Positions 1 through 11,555 of a stretch of 64,000 nt of DNA are shown here, in pieces. The translations under genes and the position numbers were made by a program. This DNA comes from Paramecium octaurelia (Eukaryota > Ciliophora > Oligohymenophorea > Peniculida > Parameciidae). The notes beneath the pieces are model-generated. The model was not told the origin of the DNA and ran no database searches. It saw only the letters and a program-made list of their open reading frames with translations. Each line of letters begins with the position of its first letter. The first letter of the stretch is position 1. The stretch is from contig CAJJDP010000165.1 in the NCBI GenBank assembly GCA_905182995.1, forward strand, positions 8,575 through 72,574, given 5' to 3'.

Positions 1-1343
1 GCTCTACAGCATGCGTAGTTGGTTTCAATTGTAGATTATTTCCATATATCACAAAAAATATGGACATTTTTACAATTCCTAATAAAATTGTCAGATACAC
101 CATCAAAGCTAATTGCTTTATTTCGTGACATCCTTCTTTGTAGCTCGGTTATATCAAGCGTATTTAAGGGGGGTAAAGAAGGAAGTTTTAAAGGGCGAAA
201 TTTTTGACCATTTGATATGATACTAAGTTAGGTAAGACAATTTCTAATAGCAATATCTCCAAATTGTAGTTAATTAGAGTCATCAATGAAATATGAAAAA
301 ATGCTACCATCTTTTTTAAAAGGGTTTAATATAGTTATTTTTTTTAGAGTTTGGAAGAATGTTACTTTATCTCTAGAGAATAAGTCAGCCATATGTTAGA
401 ATATATCTTAATTATTATGGGTGGAATTAATATTTAATTTTGGTATAACTTGCTTTTTAATTTTCTGGATAACTTTGGAGTTTCTGAGGTTGTTTTGTAT
501 AAATTTATAGAAACATGTAAAATCAGAAAATTTGCTAGAAGCCAAGTTATTTAAGTTTTGAGCTCGCTTTTTATTGAATATATAAAAATAGAATTATTAG
601 TTGACTTTTTGTTGAAGGTTAAGCTCAATTTCTATTAGGGAGTGGTCTGATAATTAATTAAAGGAGACATTATTCTTAGATTAGACATAGGGATGTAATA
701 AAACATGATCAGTTCTACTTTCTATCATTTTGTTCAATTTTTTTCTCTAAAATGTAATTAAGTGCTGTGGAAGAGCTGGTGTTAGAAAATTAAAAGGGGT
801 TTAGCTTATATTAAAGTCACCGCAAATAATAATTTACTGGTTAGGCTTAATATTTAGAATGAATTATCTCAACCAATTATCTAGCTAAGTCTTTGATTTC
901 TAGAATGTAGACTTTTTGTTAAAGTAGAAATTAAACAGAAAAATATCAAAGTATTCGTTTCTAGCATTAATTATAAGATAGTCAAATTCCACTTATATTT
1001 GAATTTAAAGGATATCACTAATATCTTTAGAAGCAAAACTATTGTGAATACCCGTGATTATACCACCAGATCTCTCACTGGTTGAATGATGGTTTATATA
1101 AATCTAATAACTAGGTGATGATGAAATCTTAGAATTGCGGCTTTCTTATAGACAGAAAAAATGAGGGCCACATAATTTAACTTATTTTAGCGTGCTTTCT
1201 TTCATAGAGGAAATATTCCAAGTGACTAATTTGATTGGGTTTTTATTTTTATTGTTAAAATTGAGACACTAAATATGATTATTGCCAGGATCTTAAGACA
1301 GCGTCTAATTCTTAGTCCTGGTGGAGCCGTGTAGGGGCTACAC
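1..1343 (-). CDS. LINE APE endonuclease + reverse transcriptase ORF (partial)
   Basis: This is the catalytic polyprotein of the LINE: an apurinic/apyrimidinic-type endonuclease that nicks the target, then a reverse transcriptase. Catalytic blocks are visible in order: TWNIS near 1220, CLQE near 1150, SGGI near 1065, CGDFN near 815 and SDHSLIEI near 645. These are the canonical APE motifs, with the Asn, Glu, Asp and terminal Asp-His present. After a linker of about 150 residues the RT begins near 125 with NKAISFDGVSD, matching the usual K-x-PG-PDG motif. The frame opens directly after an in-frame TGA at 1344-1346. The first ATG lies inside the endonuclease domain, so there is no ordinary start codon. 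Expression may need readthrough, or this copy may carry a nonsense mutation. The C-terminus lies outside the window. Confidence 0.9.
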
Positions 1344-1814
1344 TCATTCAATCATTTAGCCATCTAATGTGTGGGAACTTTCTTTAGGCACTTTATTCTT
1401 ATGAAACTTTTTCATGTGTTATGCGTAATCTTAAGTGTTATTGAAGATATTCTTGCATTAATGGAGTTTTCCACCGCAAACAAATATCTAATCATCTTCC
1501 TCCTCCTCTTCTTCAGATAACTAATTAAATGGTTATTATTAAGATTATGTCATCTTACAAGGAGTTTTAAATTGAACCTATTTGATAGGATCCTGAATTT
1601 AAGGAACAGTAAGTTTTAAAGCAGAAATTTGTTTTTTAATGGAAGATTACAAATCTTTTATAATTTTTTGTTCAATTGATTATATGATGCGATCTTATTA
1701 AATGGGTTAATTAGAAAATATTGTTGGGGATTGAGCATTATTTACGGTTAGTAGGTGATTTGAATTTCGAAGTGAAGGTGTTGAAGGTTTATTTTTTTGA
1801 TTTTTTTTTTTCAT
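1344..1814 (-). CDS. LINE zinc-finger ORF (156 aa)
   Basis: A 156-residue ORF with a lysine-rich start (MKKKNQKNK), a helical middle, a run of five glutamates, and one C2H2-like finger near the C-terminus (C-x6-C-x12-H-x4-H, about 1415-1485). It is probably a nucleic-acid-binding ORF1-type protein of the LINE. Its ATG (1812-1814) overlaps the TGA of the upstream ORF as ATGA. Its own TGA (1344-1346) is in frame with the downstream endonuclease/RT ORF. An 11-A run follows the start, so an indel or slippage there could also have split a formerly single ORF1. Zn-binding is inferred from residue spacing, which is unusual for C2H2. Confidence 0.65.
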
Positions 1815-2161
1815 AACATTAAATATTTGTGAGTTCTTTTGATAGATGAATAGAGGCTACGCATTCTTTTATATTGAACCATTTTAGGATAAAAGTATCC
1901 AGCATTTACAATTTCTATGCATAAGTTATCGTTGTTATCTTAAGCTTTCTAAATAATAGTGGATTTGCAATTCTGCAATCCAGATGATTCCTCCAAGATG
2001 TCTATTATATTGCTTTTCTATTTAGGTTGCAGTGTGAGTTTTTAATTCTGTTTTTGAGAAAGGTCATTATTGATTTACTCAATTTAAACGTTGAATTTCT
2101 ATTCTAGCGCAGATAATTATGGTAATAGTTAATTCATACTATTGTTTAAAAAATTCAACAT
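1811..2161 (-). CDS. LINE ORF1-like coiled-coil protein (116 aa)
   Basis: The ORF starts MLNFLNNSMNQLLPQLSALE and continues with a Gln/Asn-rich helical segment whose hydrophobic spacing suggests a coiled coil. A more globular C-terminal part follows (…CIEIVNAGYFYP…), ending at TGA 1811-1813. The order coiled coil then basic globular domain resembles LINE ORF1 proteins, which bind the element RNA as oligomers. Two other frames are also partly open here, which is common when TGA is the only stop. This frame was chosen because its composition looks most protein-like and its stop abuts the next ORF. The start could lie further upstream. Confidence 0.55.
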
Positions 2162-3719
2162 GGCAAAAACCCAGTGTGTTAAGTTTACTAGGATATTTTG
2201 TAAAGCTGGATCTTAAAAACTTTTTGCTTATTAATGGATCTCGATCAGTGCACTAAGTGCTTATGAGGGGGAGAATTACAAAGGGAACACCAAATAAATC
2301 TGCCTTTTTTAGAAATTTCATATATTAATATCTAAACATGAATATATAATAAAAGATATTTAAGAAATTCATCTGTCCCCAAGCTATCTCTTATTTTTTT
2401 TATTCCGTGATTAAATCATAATTATTATTATAGTTAGAAAATAATTATAAATGTGGATTCATTTTAATTAGGAATAGATAAAATATAAACAAATATATTA
2501 TAAAGAAAAGGGTAAAAGTTTAAAAGTTGTAAAATATTTTCTTAAAAAAATAATTAGGGCTATAAAAAAGTTATTTTCTTTGAAATAGAAAAGCCAGATG
2601 GATTATAGATTGAAAAACAGATATATTTTATCAAATTATTAATATCACCTTCTCTTAAATTTTGGGAATTTTTGATTTATATACTATTTAATATTAATTT
2701 TTAAAATTTTATTTTTAATGTTTATTGGTTATTCTCTTTTAATAAACATTATGATATTTTATGCTAATTGCTCGAAAAGATTAGTTTATTTTTTTTAGTT
2801 GTAAAAATTAACTTCAACTTTAAGTCATCCATGGTATTTCTTTGTTAATATAAAATATCAATAAAGTTAGACTGATTTTTCCATTATTGTTCCTTTATAA
2901 CATAAAGAAAGTTAATCAAAAATTAAGCTATTAGGTGGTAGAAATTGTGCCTAAAATAAAAGAAGTGATTAAAATCTATCAACTGTTATGATAGCATAAA
3001 ATTTTCTCATAGGGGCTTTTAGTGTATAATTTATGAAATATTATTTTCACATATAATATTTAGATTTAATTTGGACAAATTAACAGCAACTCTATAGTTT
3101 CTTAATATCAAGACCTTTATTATAGAAACAGAATCCTGATATCTTAAGATCTTTGAAATATTTGATGCCTAATCATAGTTAATACTAAGACTATTAAATT
3201 AGTTGCTACGCTCAGCTCTATTGCAATTGAGATTAAATCTGCTAAATAAAAGTGATTTCTATTAATAGCAGTTTTTCTTAGAATTGAAAGACATTTTATG
3301 AGAGAAACACATTATTTTAATATTTTGGATGTCGCATTCAAATTTTAATTCAAAATTTGCATTAGAATAAGTTAGAAATACACAATTGTATTTAATTTCC
3401 TTTTGTAGAAAGAAGATCATTAATTAAAGTCATCTATTATTGTGGTTTTACTTCCATAACTTTTTGGCTGTTTGAAAAATTAATTTAGCAATAAGACTAA
3501 ACTGCTCTTGGAGAAGTTTGGTTTTATATATAGAATTAAAATTAATCATATTTAAAATGAGTATTCACCTCATCAAATAGAATTCCTACCTATGTTTACC
3601 AACTCTCCATATATAACAAATAAAATATGAAAATTAACCATATTTTTGCAGTATCCAATCTGATTTCATGAAAAATACGAACAATAAATTTTATTTAATT
3701 TTAAAGCACAAGCATTTAA
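2162..3719. other. AT-rich spacer without recognisable gene
   Basis: About 1.5 kb of very AT-rich sequence between the LINE and the alveolin-like gene. I examined both strands with the ciliate code and found no frame with convincing composition, motif or splice structure. The part next to 2161 may be LINE 5' sequence. Confidence 0.5.
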
Positions 3720-4523
3720 ATGACACCTCCTCCCTATCCTTCAAACATGCCACTTCAAGCAACCCAACAGCCATAATTCTAGCCAGCTCTATTTGGATAA
3801 CCCTAAACATACTAACCTTTATAGACAGTAGCCCTTATCTAGTATTAACCTTAGAATGCCCCTTTGGCATACAGTGTTGCTGAACCTGTTTAGCCTATTG
3901 CATAATAGATTGTTGCTCCTCAACCAATATTGGCTCAATCTTATGCACCTTAGCCTGTGGTTGCTTAATCTGTTTAATAATCAGTTCACGTATTAATTTT
4001 TAAATGATAAATAGCCAACCATCAAGGGAGAATCAAGAATTGAATATATTCCTTATTAGAAAGCAATAACTGAGTACGAGGAATAAGAAGTTGTGTAATA
4101 TATCCCAAGGGAAAGAAAAGTTACTGAATACTACACTGTTGAATATCAAACTGAATATATTCCTTAAGTATTTCAGGAGAAATATACAGGTATTTGTAAT
4201 TCGCAACTATTTTAGAATATTTACCTGTTGACAGATATTAGGAAAGAGTTGAATACTATCCAGTTGAAAGATAAGTGGTTCATTAATAAGTTGCTCAATA
4301 ACCAGTTTAAGGTGCTTAATAAACAGTTCAGGTTGTTTAATAACCAGTTTAAGTGTATTAATAGCCAGTATAAACCGTTCCAGTAGCATATGCCCCATAA
4401 TATGCTCCCCCTATCATATCCTCAAGATTGATTCCAGGCTATCAACCTTAATTATATTAATCAGCTTCTTAAAGAGCATTACCAGAGGATCTCCCTAGAT
4501 CCATTTAAAATAGCAATATATGA
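3720..4523 (+). CDS. Alveolin-like (articulin/IMC-type) cortical protein
   Basis: Alveolins are cytoskeletal proteins under the alveolar sacs of ciliates, dinoflagellates and apicomplexans, marked by repeats rich in E, Y, V, P and I. The protein (about 250 aa) starts with a Pro/Gln-rich region (MTPPPYPSNMP). A core follows with EYIP, REYRK-type and EYIPQ, EYLPVDR and EYYPVER segments, then a QQPVQ-rich tail ending at TGA 4521-4523. Two introns fit exactly: 3990-4014 (25 nt) and 4190-4215 (26 nt). Both restore the EYIP reading frame. Likely location is the epiplasm or cortex. It could instead be another VPV-rich cortical protein, but the repeated EY(I/L/Y)P motifs argue for alveolin. Confidence 0.8.
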
Positions 4524-4649
4524 GATAGGAATTATTTAAAAATTAAAATAAAATTAATTTAATAATTCTTCAAGTAGATTTTGACTCCTCAGATTATATT
4601 AGAATATTACTATTATTAATAAAAATGGAATTGTATATTTGTTTCAAAA

Positions 4650-7384
4650 TCAAATTTCTGGCCAGAAAGGCTTATTTGATGCAGTGTTCGTCCTTATTTC
4701 ATCATTTGTAATTAGAGATTCCATCTTTTGTAAAGTCGATGGAGCATCTGATTGTTGCCCATCAATTTTGAAGACCATCCATGTTAAATCTAATTTATCC
4801 ATTTATAGATTGATATCTAGTTTAGTTAAGATAATACTTTAGGGTAATCTAAATTCAATTAAAGGATAGTTCAATTCGCTCAAATAAACAGTGATATGAG
4901 GATCTGCATCAATCCATTCTTAGCTAACCACTGGATTCGTTAAAAGATCTAAAGCTTAGTTCCTAGTCAGAAACCTTTTCACAAATATCGTATAGACTTA
5001 TGGCTCTAATTGGTAGATGTCTAGCACTTCTATATGTTAATCGTTTTTAGAAAATGTTGTCAGTTACATTCCTCCACATGATTTAGATAGGGCTCCAGTT
5101 AAACAAGAGTGTTCTCCCACTTTAAACACACCATATAAATCAAGATTGAGATTCTTCGATGTCCATTCCAATAATATACGGACTGAATGCTTAGGTATGC
5201 TCTTTGTTAACCTAAATACATATTTTGTTTTTGGCACTCTTCTTTAGAGATCAAGAACAGAACATGATTTCTTAAACCCTTTGCATATATTTATATTATC
5301 AATACCTGATTTATATATTAGTACTGTGTATGAGTACCCTTAACTCAAGTTGTTAACCACTACATTTCCTTGCTCATCAGTTTTTAGTTCATGCAAGTTG
5401 CTTTCTAATTGTCGTATAATTTGGCATGATTATGATAAGAATTTACCTTCATAGACTTCAACAAGCTAACATAATACTCAATATTTACGGTGTCAGCAAT
5501 AGGTGTAAAATCAGCAGAATTTTCAATTGTGATTTAAACATTGTAAAATTTAAAAGCTTAATCTCCAACCTGTTACACTTCCTTGCTTAAAGCTTACAAC
5601 ATTCTATTATTTTGTTAAGGAATTTCATAATAATCAATGATGAAATCGAAATCTGCACTAAGTGGATTATCTGAACAGTAATGTAGGTTATTATTGTAGA
5701 ATTTTTCAGCCTCCTCCAAATCTCCTTAAATGATTATGGCATCGAAGGGTGAAGTTAATGATGAGAATATGGCTTTGGTTATTTCATCATCTACAATTAT
5801 TTTTAATTTTTCATTGTTGAATTCTTTTAAAGCAACAAATTATCCATTAGTACCAGATATGGCTAGAGTAATTCTAATTATTTTTATAGTTTTACCCCTT
5901 CAGATTTTCTGAGGATTTAAATGCGATCTTTTGAATCATAACTGAAGATATGGGTTCACAACTTTATAGATTGTAAAATCCAACCAATTTTTCCTATTTG
6001 TCGAAATTCTTGTAGATGGGTGTTGGCAGAACTGTGATTTAGTTCAGCATTGCTTCCTATCTATATATTATTGGCTATAAGATATATACTTGACAAGTGA
6101 ATGCTGGACATTTACAGATAATTCAGGGGTAATATTATATGCCACAACTACTAAGATAGCCAAGAGAACAAGAATGATGAAAACCATTGCATCTCCTACC
6201 ACATGCATTCTAAATTTCTTGTATGATCCTTCTGATAGCATAGCCGTGTTAAATGATTGTACAATGCCAACCATTATTATGAGGTTAAGCCATATGGTTA
6301 GACTATTGATTGGATTAAAGACATATTGTTTGACAGAATTACAACATTTCAAATTAATGCATCCCAATTTATTATTTTTTGCATTGCTTTCCCATTAATA
6401 GCTTTGCACATCCTATTCACATGGAAGATATGGTGATAATTCCAAGTCAAAATACTTTTATGAACACTCCAACTAATCATTTAAGCTCTTCTCCGAAATG
6501 GATTACATTGCAAACTTACAACCTTAGTTTGTTGAAAGTTCAACCTCCAATTCTTGTACTCTTCTAACAAGTAAACCATTAATACAACAGGCTAAAATAC
6601 AAATACTTAAGATAAGAAATGCAAGTGTCACAAAGTAAATTTTGATCCTTTTTAAATTGAACATAGCAACAATCAACGTTGTGATAAATAAAACAAACAA
6701 AACTAATTTGACAAGAGTTATTTCCATGTTAGTTGTTGAGATTTAATAGAGTTATGAGTTTATTTATAGCATAACCTAAGATAGATTTCTAAAATAAAGT
6801 TACTTGTTTAAGACTGAATGAAGCAAATATCAAAAGTAAAAGATTTACAACAGATGTTCCATAAACTACTAATCTTTGAATACCGTATTCTCTAATGTTG
6901 AATTGTCGACTCACGTTTGCCATATATAATAATAGAAATATTTCAAGTATCTAGATTGGCAAAACTAATAAAAATTGATTGTAGGAATCGTATTCGATCA
7001 AACTCAATACGAGCCCGCTCTCAATTGCACAAACCAATTAAGTAAATAGGGAATGAAGGTATGGTATGGTGTTATTATGATACCCATCTGGAGATTCTGT
7101 GACTTCATTACCAATAGCTTGGGAAGTAAGACTCCAGTACAGAGAAAATATGCATGTGAATAAAACTGCTATCTTAAATTAGAGAAAGTGATTACATTAT
7201 TGATTCCTATTATCAAAAATTCAGTCAAACCATTAAAGGTGTACCAGATGAATCCTATAACAACACTACACAATGCTAGAACAATGCACAATGGAGCTAC
7301 TATTTTAAGTGATGCCAGACTCCTCATCTGCACTTGAGGAGAATATACATAATGAAGTCCTGTGGGCACATTTTTGTTATTCAT
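4650..7384 (-). CDS. Polytopic membrane protein with tetraspanin-like segment and long C-terminal domain
   Basis: The gene starts at 7384 (MNNKNVPTGLHYVYSPQVQM) and ends at TGA 4650-4652, about 855 aa. Introns that keep the frame lie at 7173-7195, 6776-6803, 6061-6089, 5874-5895, 5466-5488 and 5405-5446 (the last is unusually long, 42 nt). The N-terminal half has about eight to nine hydrophobic segments. One portion (about 6727-6100) looks like a tetraspanin: two TMs, a Cys-containing loop with GCINLKCC, then two more TMs. The C-terminal half (about 450 aa) is soluble-looking, with an LVEVYEE…VVVNNLSQGYSYTV stretch reminiscent of carboxypeptidase-regulatory or Ig-like beta folds. There is no TGA between the parts in the spliced frame, so I model one gene. 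Two adjacent genes remain possible, with a second start at 6727. Family not recognised. Confidence 0.6.
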
Positions 7385-7674
7385 AACGATTATATAAAAT
7401 ATTAATTATCATTCAAAATACATATATTACTTTAAATTTTCTAATTGGTCTCTCAATAATTAGTAAGCATCCCTAGTGAATAACAATTGTACACAATTAG
7501 AAGCGCGAATAAATTAATACGCAAAGAGGATTTGAGTTTGCAGATTCAATAAATCGGGAAGTTCAGAGTATTTTAATAGATTCGAAGGTATGTCATTAAG
7601 TGAGTTCTCCCCCCAAGTATTTAATACTATTATTAAATGTTAAGTTCATGATTATTTTTAATCAGATAATATAA

Positions 7675-9435
7675 ATGATGCATTATAGATCCTTATTCCG
7701 ATTTTCCCATTTTCCTGTTCTCCAATCCTTATGCGATCGAGCCGATCCCAATCTATTAGCCAATTTCGAGTTGATGAAACAAAGCAATGAGAGATTCCTG
7801 AATATCACCAACAAAGTGATCAATTATGGTGGGACAGTGGCTCATCAAAAATTGGCAGAAAGAAACAAAGTAGAAATTCTTATTGATCCTTAGTTTCCTG
7901 TCAGAGAAAGAATCACTAGATTATTGGACGTAGGATCTCCATTCTTGGAATTATCTCAATTAGCAGGATATGAATTATACGGAAAGGAGGAAGTACCCAG
8001 TGGAGGTTAAGTATATTTCAATTGTAGGAATCGTAACTGGCATAGGATTGATTAATAAGAGATTCTGTATGATAGTGGCAAATGATCCAACAATAAAGGG
8101 AGGCACCTATTATCCAATTACAGTTAAGAAGCATGTCAGAGCCTAAGAGATTGCTTGGGAAAACAAGTTGCCATGTGTCTATTTGGTAGATTCTGGTGGT
8201 GCTAAGTAATATACATCAATAACAAAGCTTGATGCGATAAGACGAAGTATTCCCTGACAGAGATCACTTTGGCAGAATCTTTTATAATCAAGCCAATATG
8301 TCTGCACAAGGCATTCCTTAGATCAGTATAGTGCTGGGTTCTTGTACAGCTGGAGGTGCTTAGTAAGATCATGCATTTAAGTTTTAGTGTCCCTGCAATG
8401 AGTGATGAGAATGTCATAGTAAGTGGAAATGGAACCATCTTTTTAGGAGGTCCTCCATTGGTGAAAGCAGCCACTGGTGAAGTGGTATCTGCAGAAGACT
8501 TAGGAGGAGCCAGAGTGCATAGTTTCACTAGTGGATTGACTGATCACTTTTGCACTTCTGAATTAGAAGCATTATAAAAAGGTAGATCAATCATTAAGAA
8601 TTTGACAACCAAATAAGTAGGTGATATTAGAGATGACTAACCACTCTATGATATCGAAGATTTAAATTATTTGATGAGCAGTGATCTCAAAAAGACTATG
8701 GACAGTCGTCATCTTATTGCACGCCTTTTGGATGGATCAAGATTTATGGAGTTTAAGGAAAATTATGGTACTACACTAATTACAGGATTTGGTGAATTGT
8801 ATGGCTAAGAGGTAGGAATTATTGCAAATAATGGAATCTTATTCAGTGAATCAGCCTTAAAAGGAGCACACTTTGTCAACTTATGCTAATAAAGGGGAGT
8901 CCCTTTGATTTTCTTGTAAAATATTACGGGATTTATGGTGGGTCGAAAATATGAGACAGAAGGCATTGCTAAACACGGAGCTAAGATGGTTAACGCTGTA
9001 GCTACTGCAACTGTTCCCAAATTGACTTTACTATTTGGTGGAAGCTTTGGTGCTGGTAACTATGGAATGTGTGGAAGAGCTTATGGAGCCAAGTTCCTAT
9101 TCTCATGGCCTAGTAGTAGAATCTCTGTTATGGGAGGTGATTAAGTATGATAAAGATATCGAATATATTAGGCAGCTGGAGTTTTAACATCTGTATAATA
9201 ATAAACCATTGTCAGAAATGGAGGAGAGTGGAATGAAAAGGTCGAGAAAGATTTAAAATAGAAATATTCCCAGAAATATGACTATGAATCTAGTGCATAT
9301 TATGCGACTGCTCGATTATGGGATGATGGAATCATTTTACCAACTTAGACCAGATAAACATTAGGATTGGCACTATTAACTAGTATGCAACATTATAAGT
9401 ACGAAAGAACAGGTCATGGTGTTTTTAGAATGTGA
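7675..9435 (+). CDS. MCCC2: Methylcrotonyl-CoA carboxylase beta subunit (mitochondrial)
   Basis: This carboxyltransferase subunit carries out biotin-dependent carboxylation of 3-methylcrotonyl-CoA in leucine breakdown, in mitochondria. After a short basic N-terminus ([13 protein letters not shown], likely targeting peptide) the protein follows the MCC-beta pattern closely: KLAERNK…[84 protein letters not shown], then [25 protein letters not shown] and MGGDQAA. Four introns fit precisely: 8006-8027, 8206-8227 (ends AAG), 8363-8387 and 9145-9171. TGA 9433-9435 follows HGVFRM. The DSGGAN and FPDRDHF motifs favour MCC over propionyl- or acetyl-CoA carboxylase. No gene for the biotin-carrying alpha subunit was found nearby. 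Confidence 0.95.
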
Positions 9436-9660
9436 ATATATGGAATATTTTAAAATAATTTATAAAAAATGGAATTTAAACTAACTTTATTTCAGATCAC
9501 CATCTTAAAATAAGCATTAATAACTAGCTAATTTCATCAAACTAACATCAAAATTTTTAATCTAAATAGGCATTATTTGTAAAATAAATAATTTTTGTAT
9601 TAAATTATTTTAATTAAAACAAAATATTAATCTTTATTTAATATTATTAATTTCAGAAAA

Positions 9661-10056
9661 ATGGCTAATGTTTATTTTCTTATCATTAAAGTGTTCACCT
9701 TTTTAATTCCTTTCCCTCTTTAGATGCTATTTGCATTTGTGTGGGTCTTAAGCACTACTCTTTCAATCATAATTTTTTGGTACAACTAGAATGAGATTTT
9801 CAATTCCTTCCTTTTATTTGCACTAACAATGTTAATTTTTGAGTTATTAATGTTCACAATGAAGATTTCTAAAGATAATCTACATAATTCAAGAGAAACC
9901 AAATCATAATAAAATTTAGAATTATGTCTAATAAAGAAAAAATAAAACTAAATACTAAAGACCTTTATCTTAATAAAAAGAGTCATATTTTTTAGTTTTA
10001 CCAGAAATTAACCAATTATTTTAAGAAATAGAAAAAATTCAAACCGCCATTTATGA
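9661..10056 (+). CDS. Small membrane protein, unrecognised
   Basis: ATG at 9661 opens a 131-codon frame with two to three hydrophobic segments (about residues 3-30, 33-48 and 55-80) followed by a basic, Lys/Gln-rich tail that ends at TGA 10054-10056. No intron is needed. There are no recognisable motifs. It stands alone between the carboxylase gene and the next plus-strand gene. It may be shorter or spliced differently, since AT-rich sequence easily gives hydrophobic frames here. Confidence 0.45.
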
Positions 10057-10651
10057 ATAGCTTAAATTGCATATTTAAATTCATTTCTAAGTACTTTACC
10101 CATTCTTTCAAAAATCAATTATGAAATTTCATCAAAATTCTTGATTATCGCAAACAAAAAAATGAGTCTGAAATAGTAAATAAAAAGATTTAATTTCCAG
10201 TATAATTAATTTTTTAATAAAATATGACTAACTTTTAGTAATATCATATAATTCTTTTGTTTTGAGTAGTAGGAATTCGTATATATACTTTCAGGCTCTT
10301 ATATGAATTAATTGATTTACTTATCTTAATTAGGATATTTAAACTAAATATACAAAATAGCATTTTATCTTGAATATTTTAATTTATTAATTTAATAAAA
10401 GCCATTCCTTTGTCTAATCTTAGTCCTATTTTGTAGGTTAAATTAATAGTAGATTTTATAATTGAATAATAACACTGAATGTAATTCAATTTTAGTCTAT
10501 CAAATATTAGTATAATTAGAATGGCTATATTGCATTTGTGTGGATTCGTATTATAGAGAATAATACATAAGTTCTATAAATATTTATACACTTTAATGAT
10601 TGAGTATTTTTAAATAAAATAAATAAAAAGAAATAAAATATAGTTTAAAGA

Positions 10652-11412
10652 ATGAGCTTAAGAAGAATGAGAAGTGGAGGTGTGCATGCGGATTCCGAAT
10701 AAGATTTTTTGAATGTATTCAAATGAGATTATAATTTAATTAGAAAATTGGTAAATTGGAAAAATAACAAAAAAAAAGAACTTATGTTGAAGAAACTGAA
10801 ACCTTTGAAGGATTTATTATGAATTCTCAATTTACCTTTGATTGCTTTGGAGGAAATCAAATATTAAAGACAATTCAACAATCTCATTTTATACTGATTA
10901 TGATAGATGATTTCGCTTTAAGTCCGAAGAGACTCTAAAATATGATCGAAAACAGTAAGCTTTTTTTGTTCATATATATTAGTAGATAATTGCGAAACAC
11001 TGACGCAAAGCACAAATGATGATTCATTCGTTTGGAGTTCTTAACCGATGAATTATGACTGCGTTGTACACAACTACACTGTAGGCCAAGTCAATCACTT
11101 GTTCAATATATGGTTAATTAATACACCCACTATGAATCCAACATTTAAATGTACCCTTTATAGCTAATTATTTGTTTAGATTGCTATTTTCGATTTTTTG
11201 AAGCATTCATATGTGTAAATAATGAAGGAAGCGAATTTTTTAAGGGAATCTACAATGAAATGCGTACTTATAATGAGAAGGTTCAGCAATTTCATATAAA
11301 AGAAAATGATGAAGTAATCTAATTTTGGAATAACTAGGTTTCCCCGGATCGCAAATAAATTAATAATTTTTAATAAATTATAAAAACTTTAATTGATTCG
11401 ACAACGAAATGA
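10652..11412 (+). CDS. Conserved-looking hypothetical protein, four exons
   Basis: The frame MSLRRMRSGGVHADSEQDFL is restored across three short introns: 10715-10743 (29 nt), 10955-10982 (28 nt) and 11151-11179 (29 nt). Each removes an in-frame TGA or a frame shift, which supports the model. The product is about 224 aa and soluble, with a central segment (TFEGFIMNSQFTFDCFGGNQ) and a charged, helical C-terminus (NEGSEFFKGIYNEMRTYNEK) ending STTK at TGA 11410-11412. I do not recognise the family. The gene lies about 140 bp upstream of the SUMO gene, on the same strand. Confidence 0.7.
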
Positions 11413-11555
11413 TGAAAGCTTATTATGATGATAAATATCTTGTTTATTGTTTATGTTTAATATATAAAAATCTTTAAAAACATACATAAATATACAAAGA
11501 ATTTCACCAAAAATGAGTAATATTGTTATGATTATTAATTTAATTATTAAATAAT

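Larger units (their letters stand above)
1..2161 (-). mobile_element. Non-LTR retrotransposon (LINE), 3' end beyond window start
   Basis: Read on the minus strand with the ciliate code, this stretch holds three consecutive open frames in the order expected for a LINE: a coiled-coil ORF, a zinc-finger ORF, and an apurinic-type endonuclease followed by the start of a reverse transcriptase. No TGA occurs within the endonuclease/RT frame over more than 1.3 kb, so the copy is not obviously decayed. The RT is cut off by the window edge at position 1. No target-site duplication or 3' tail can be seen. The exact 5' end is unknown and was placed at the first ORF's ATG. LINEs are known in Paramecium genomes; the family of this copy was not identified. 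Confidence 0.9.

Noticed and set aside
6090..6567. Plus-strand frames of 62-102 codons
   Set aside because: They are antisense shadows of the membrane-protein gene, whose minus-strand reading has TM segments, Cys motifs and intron support.
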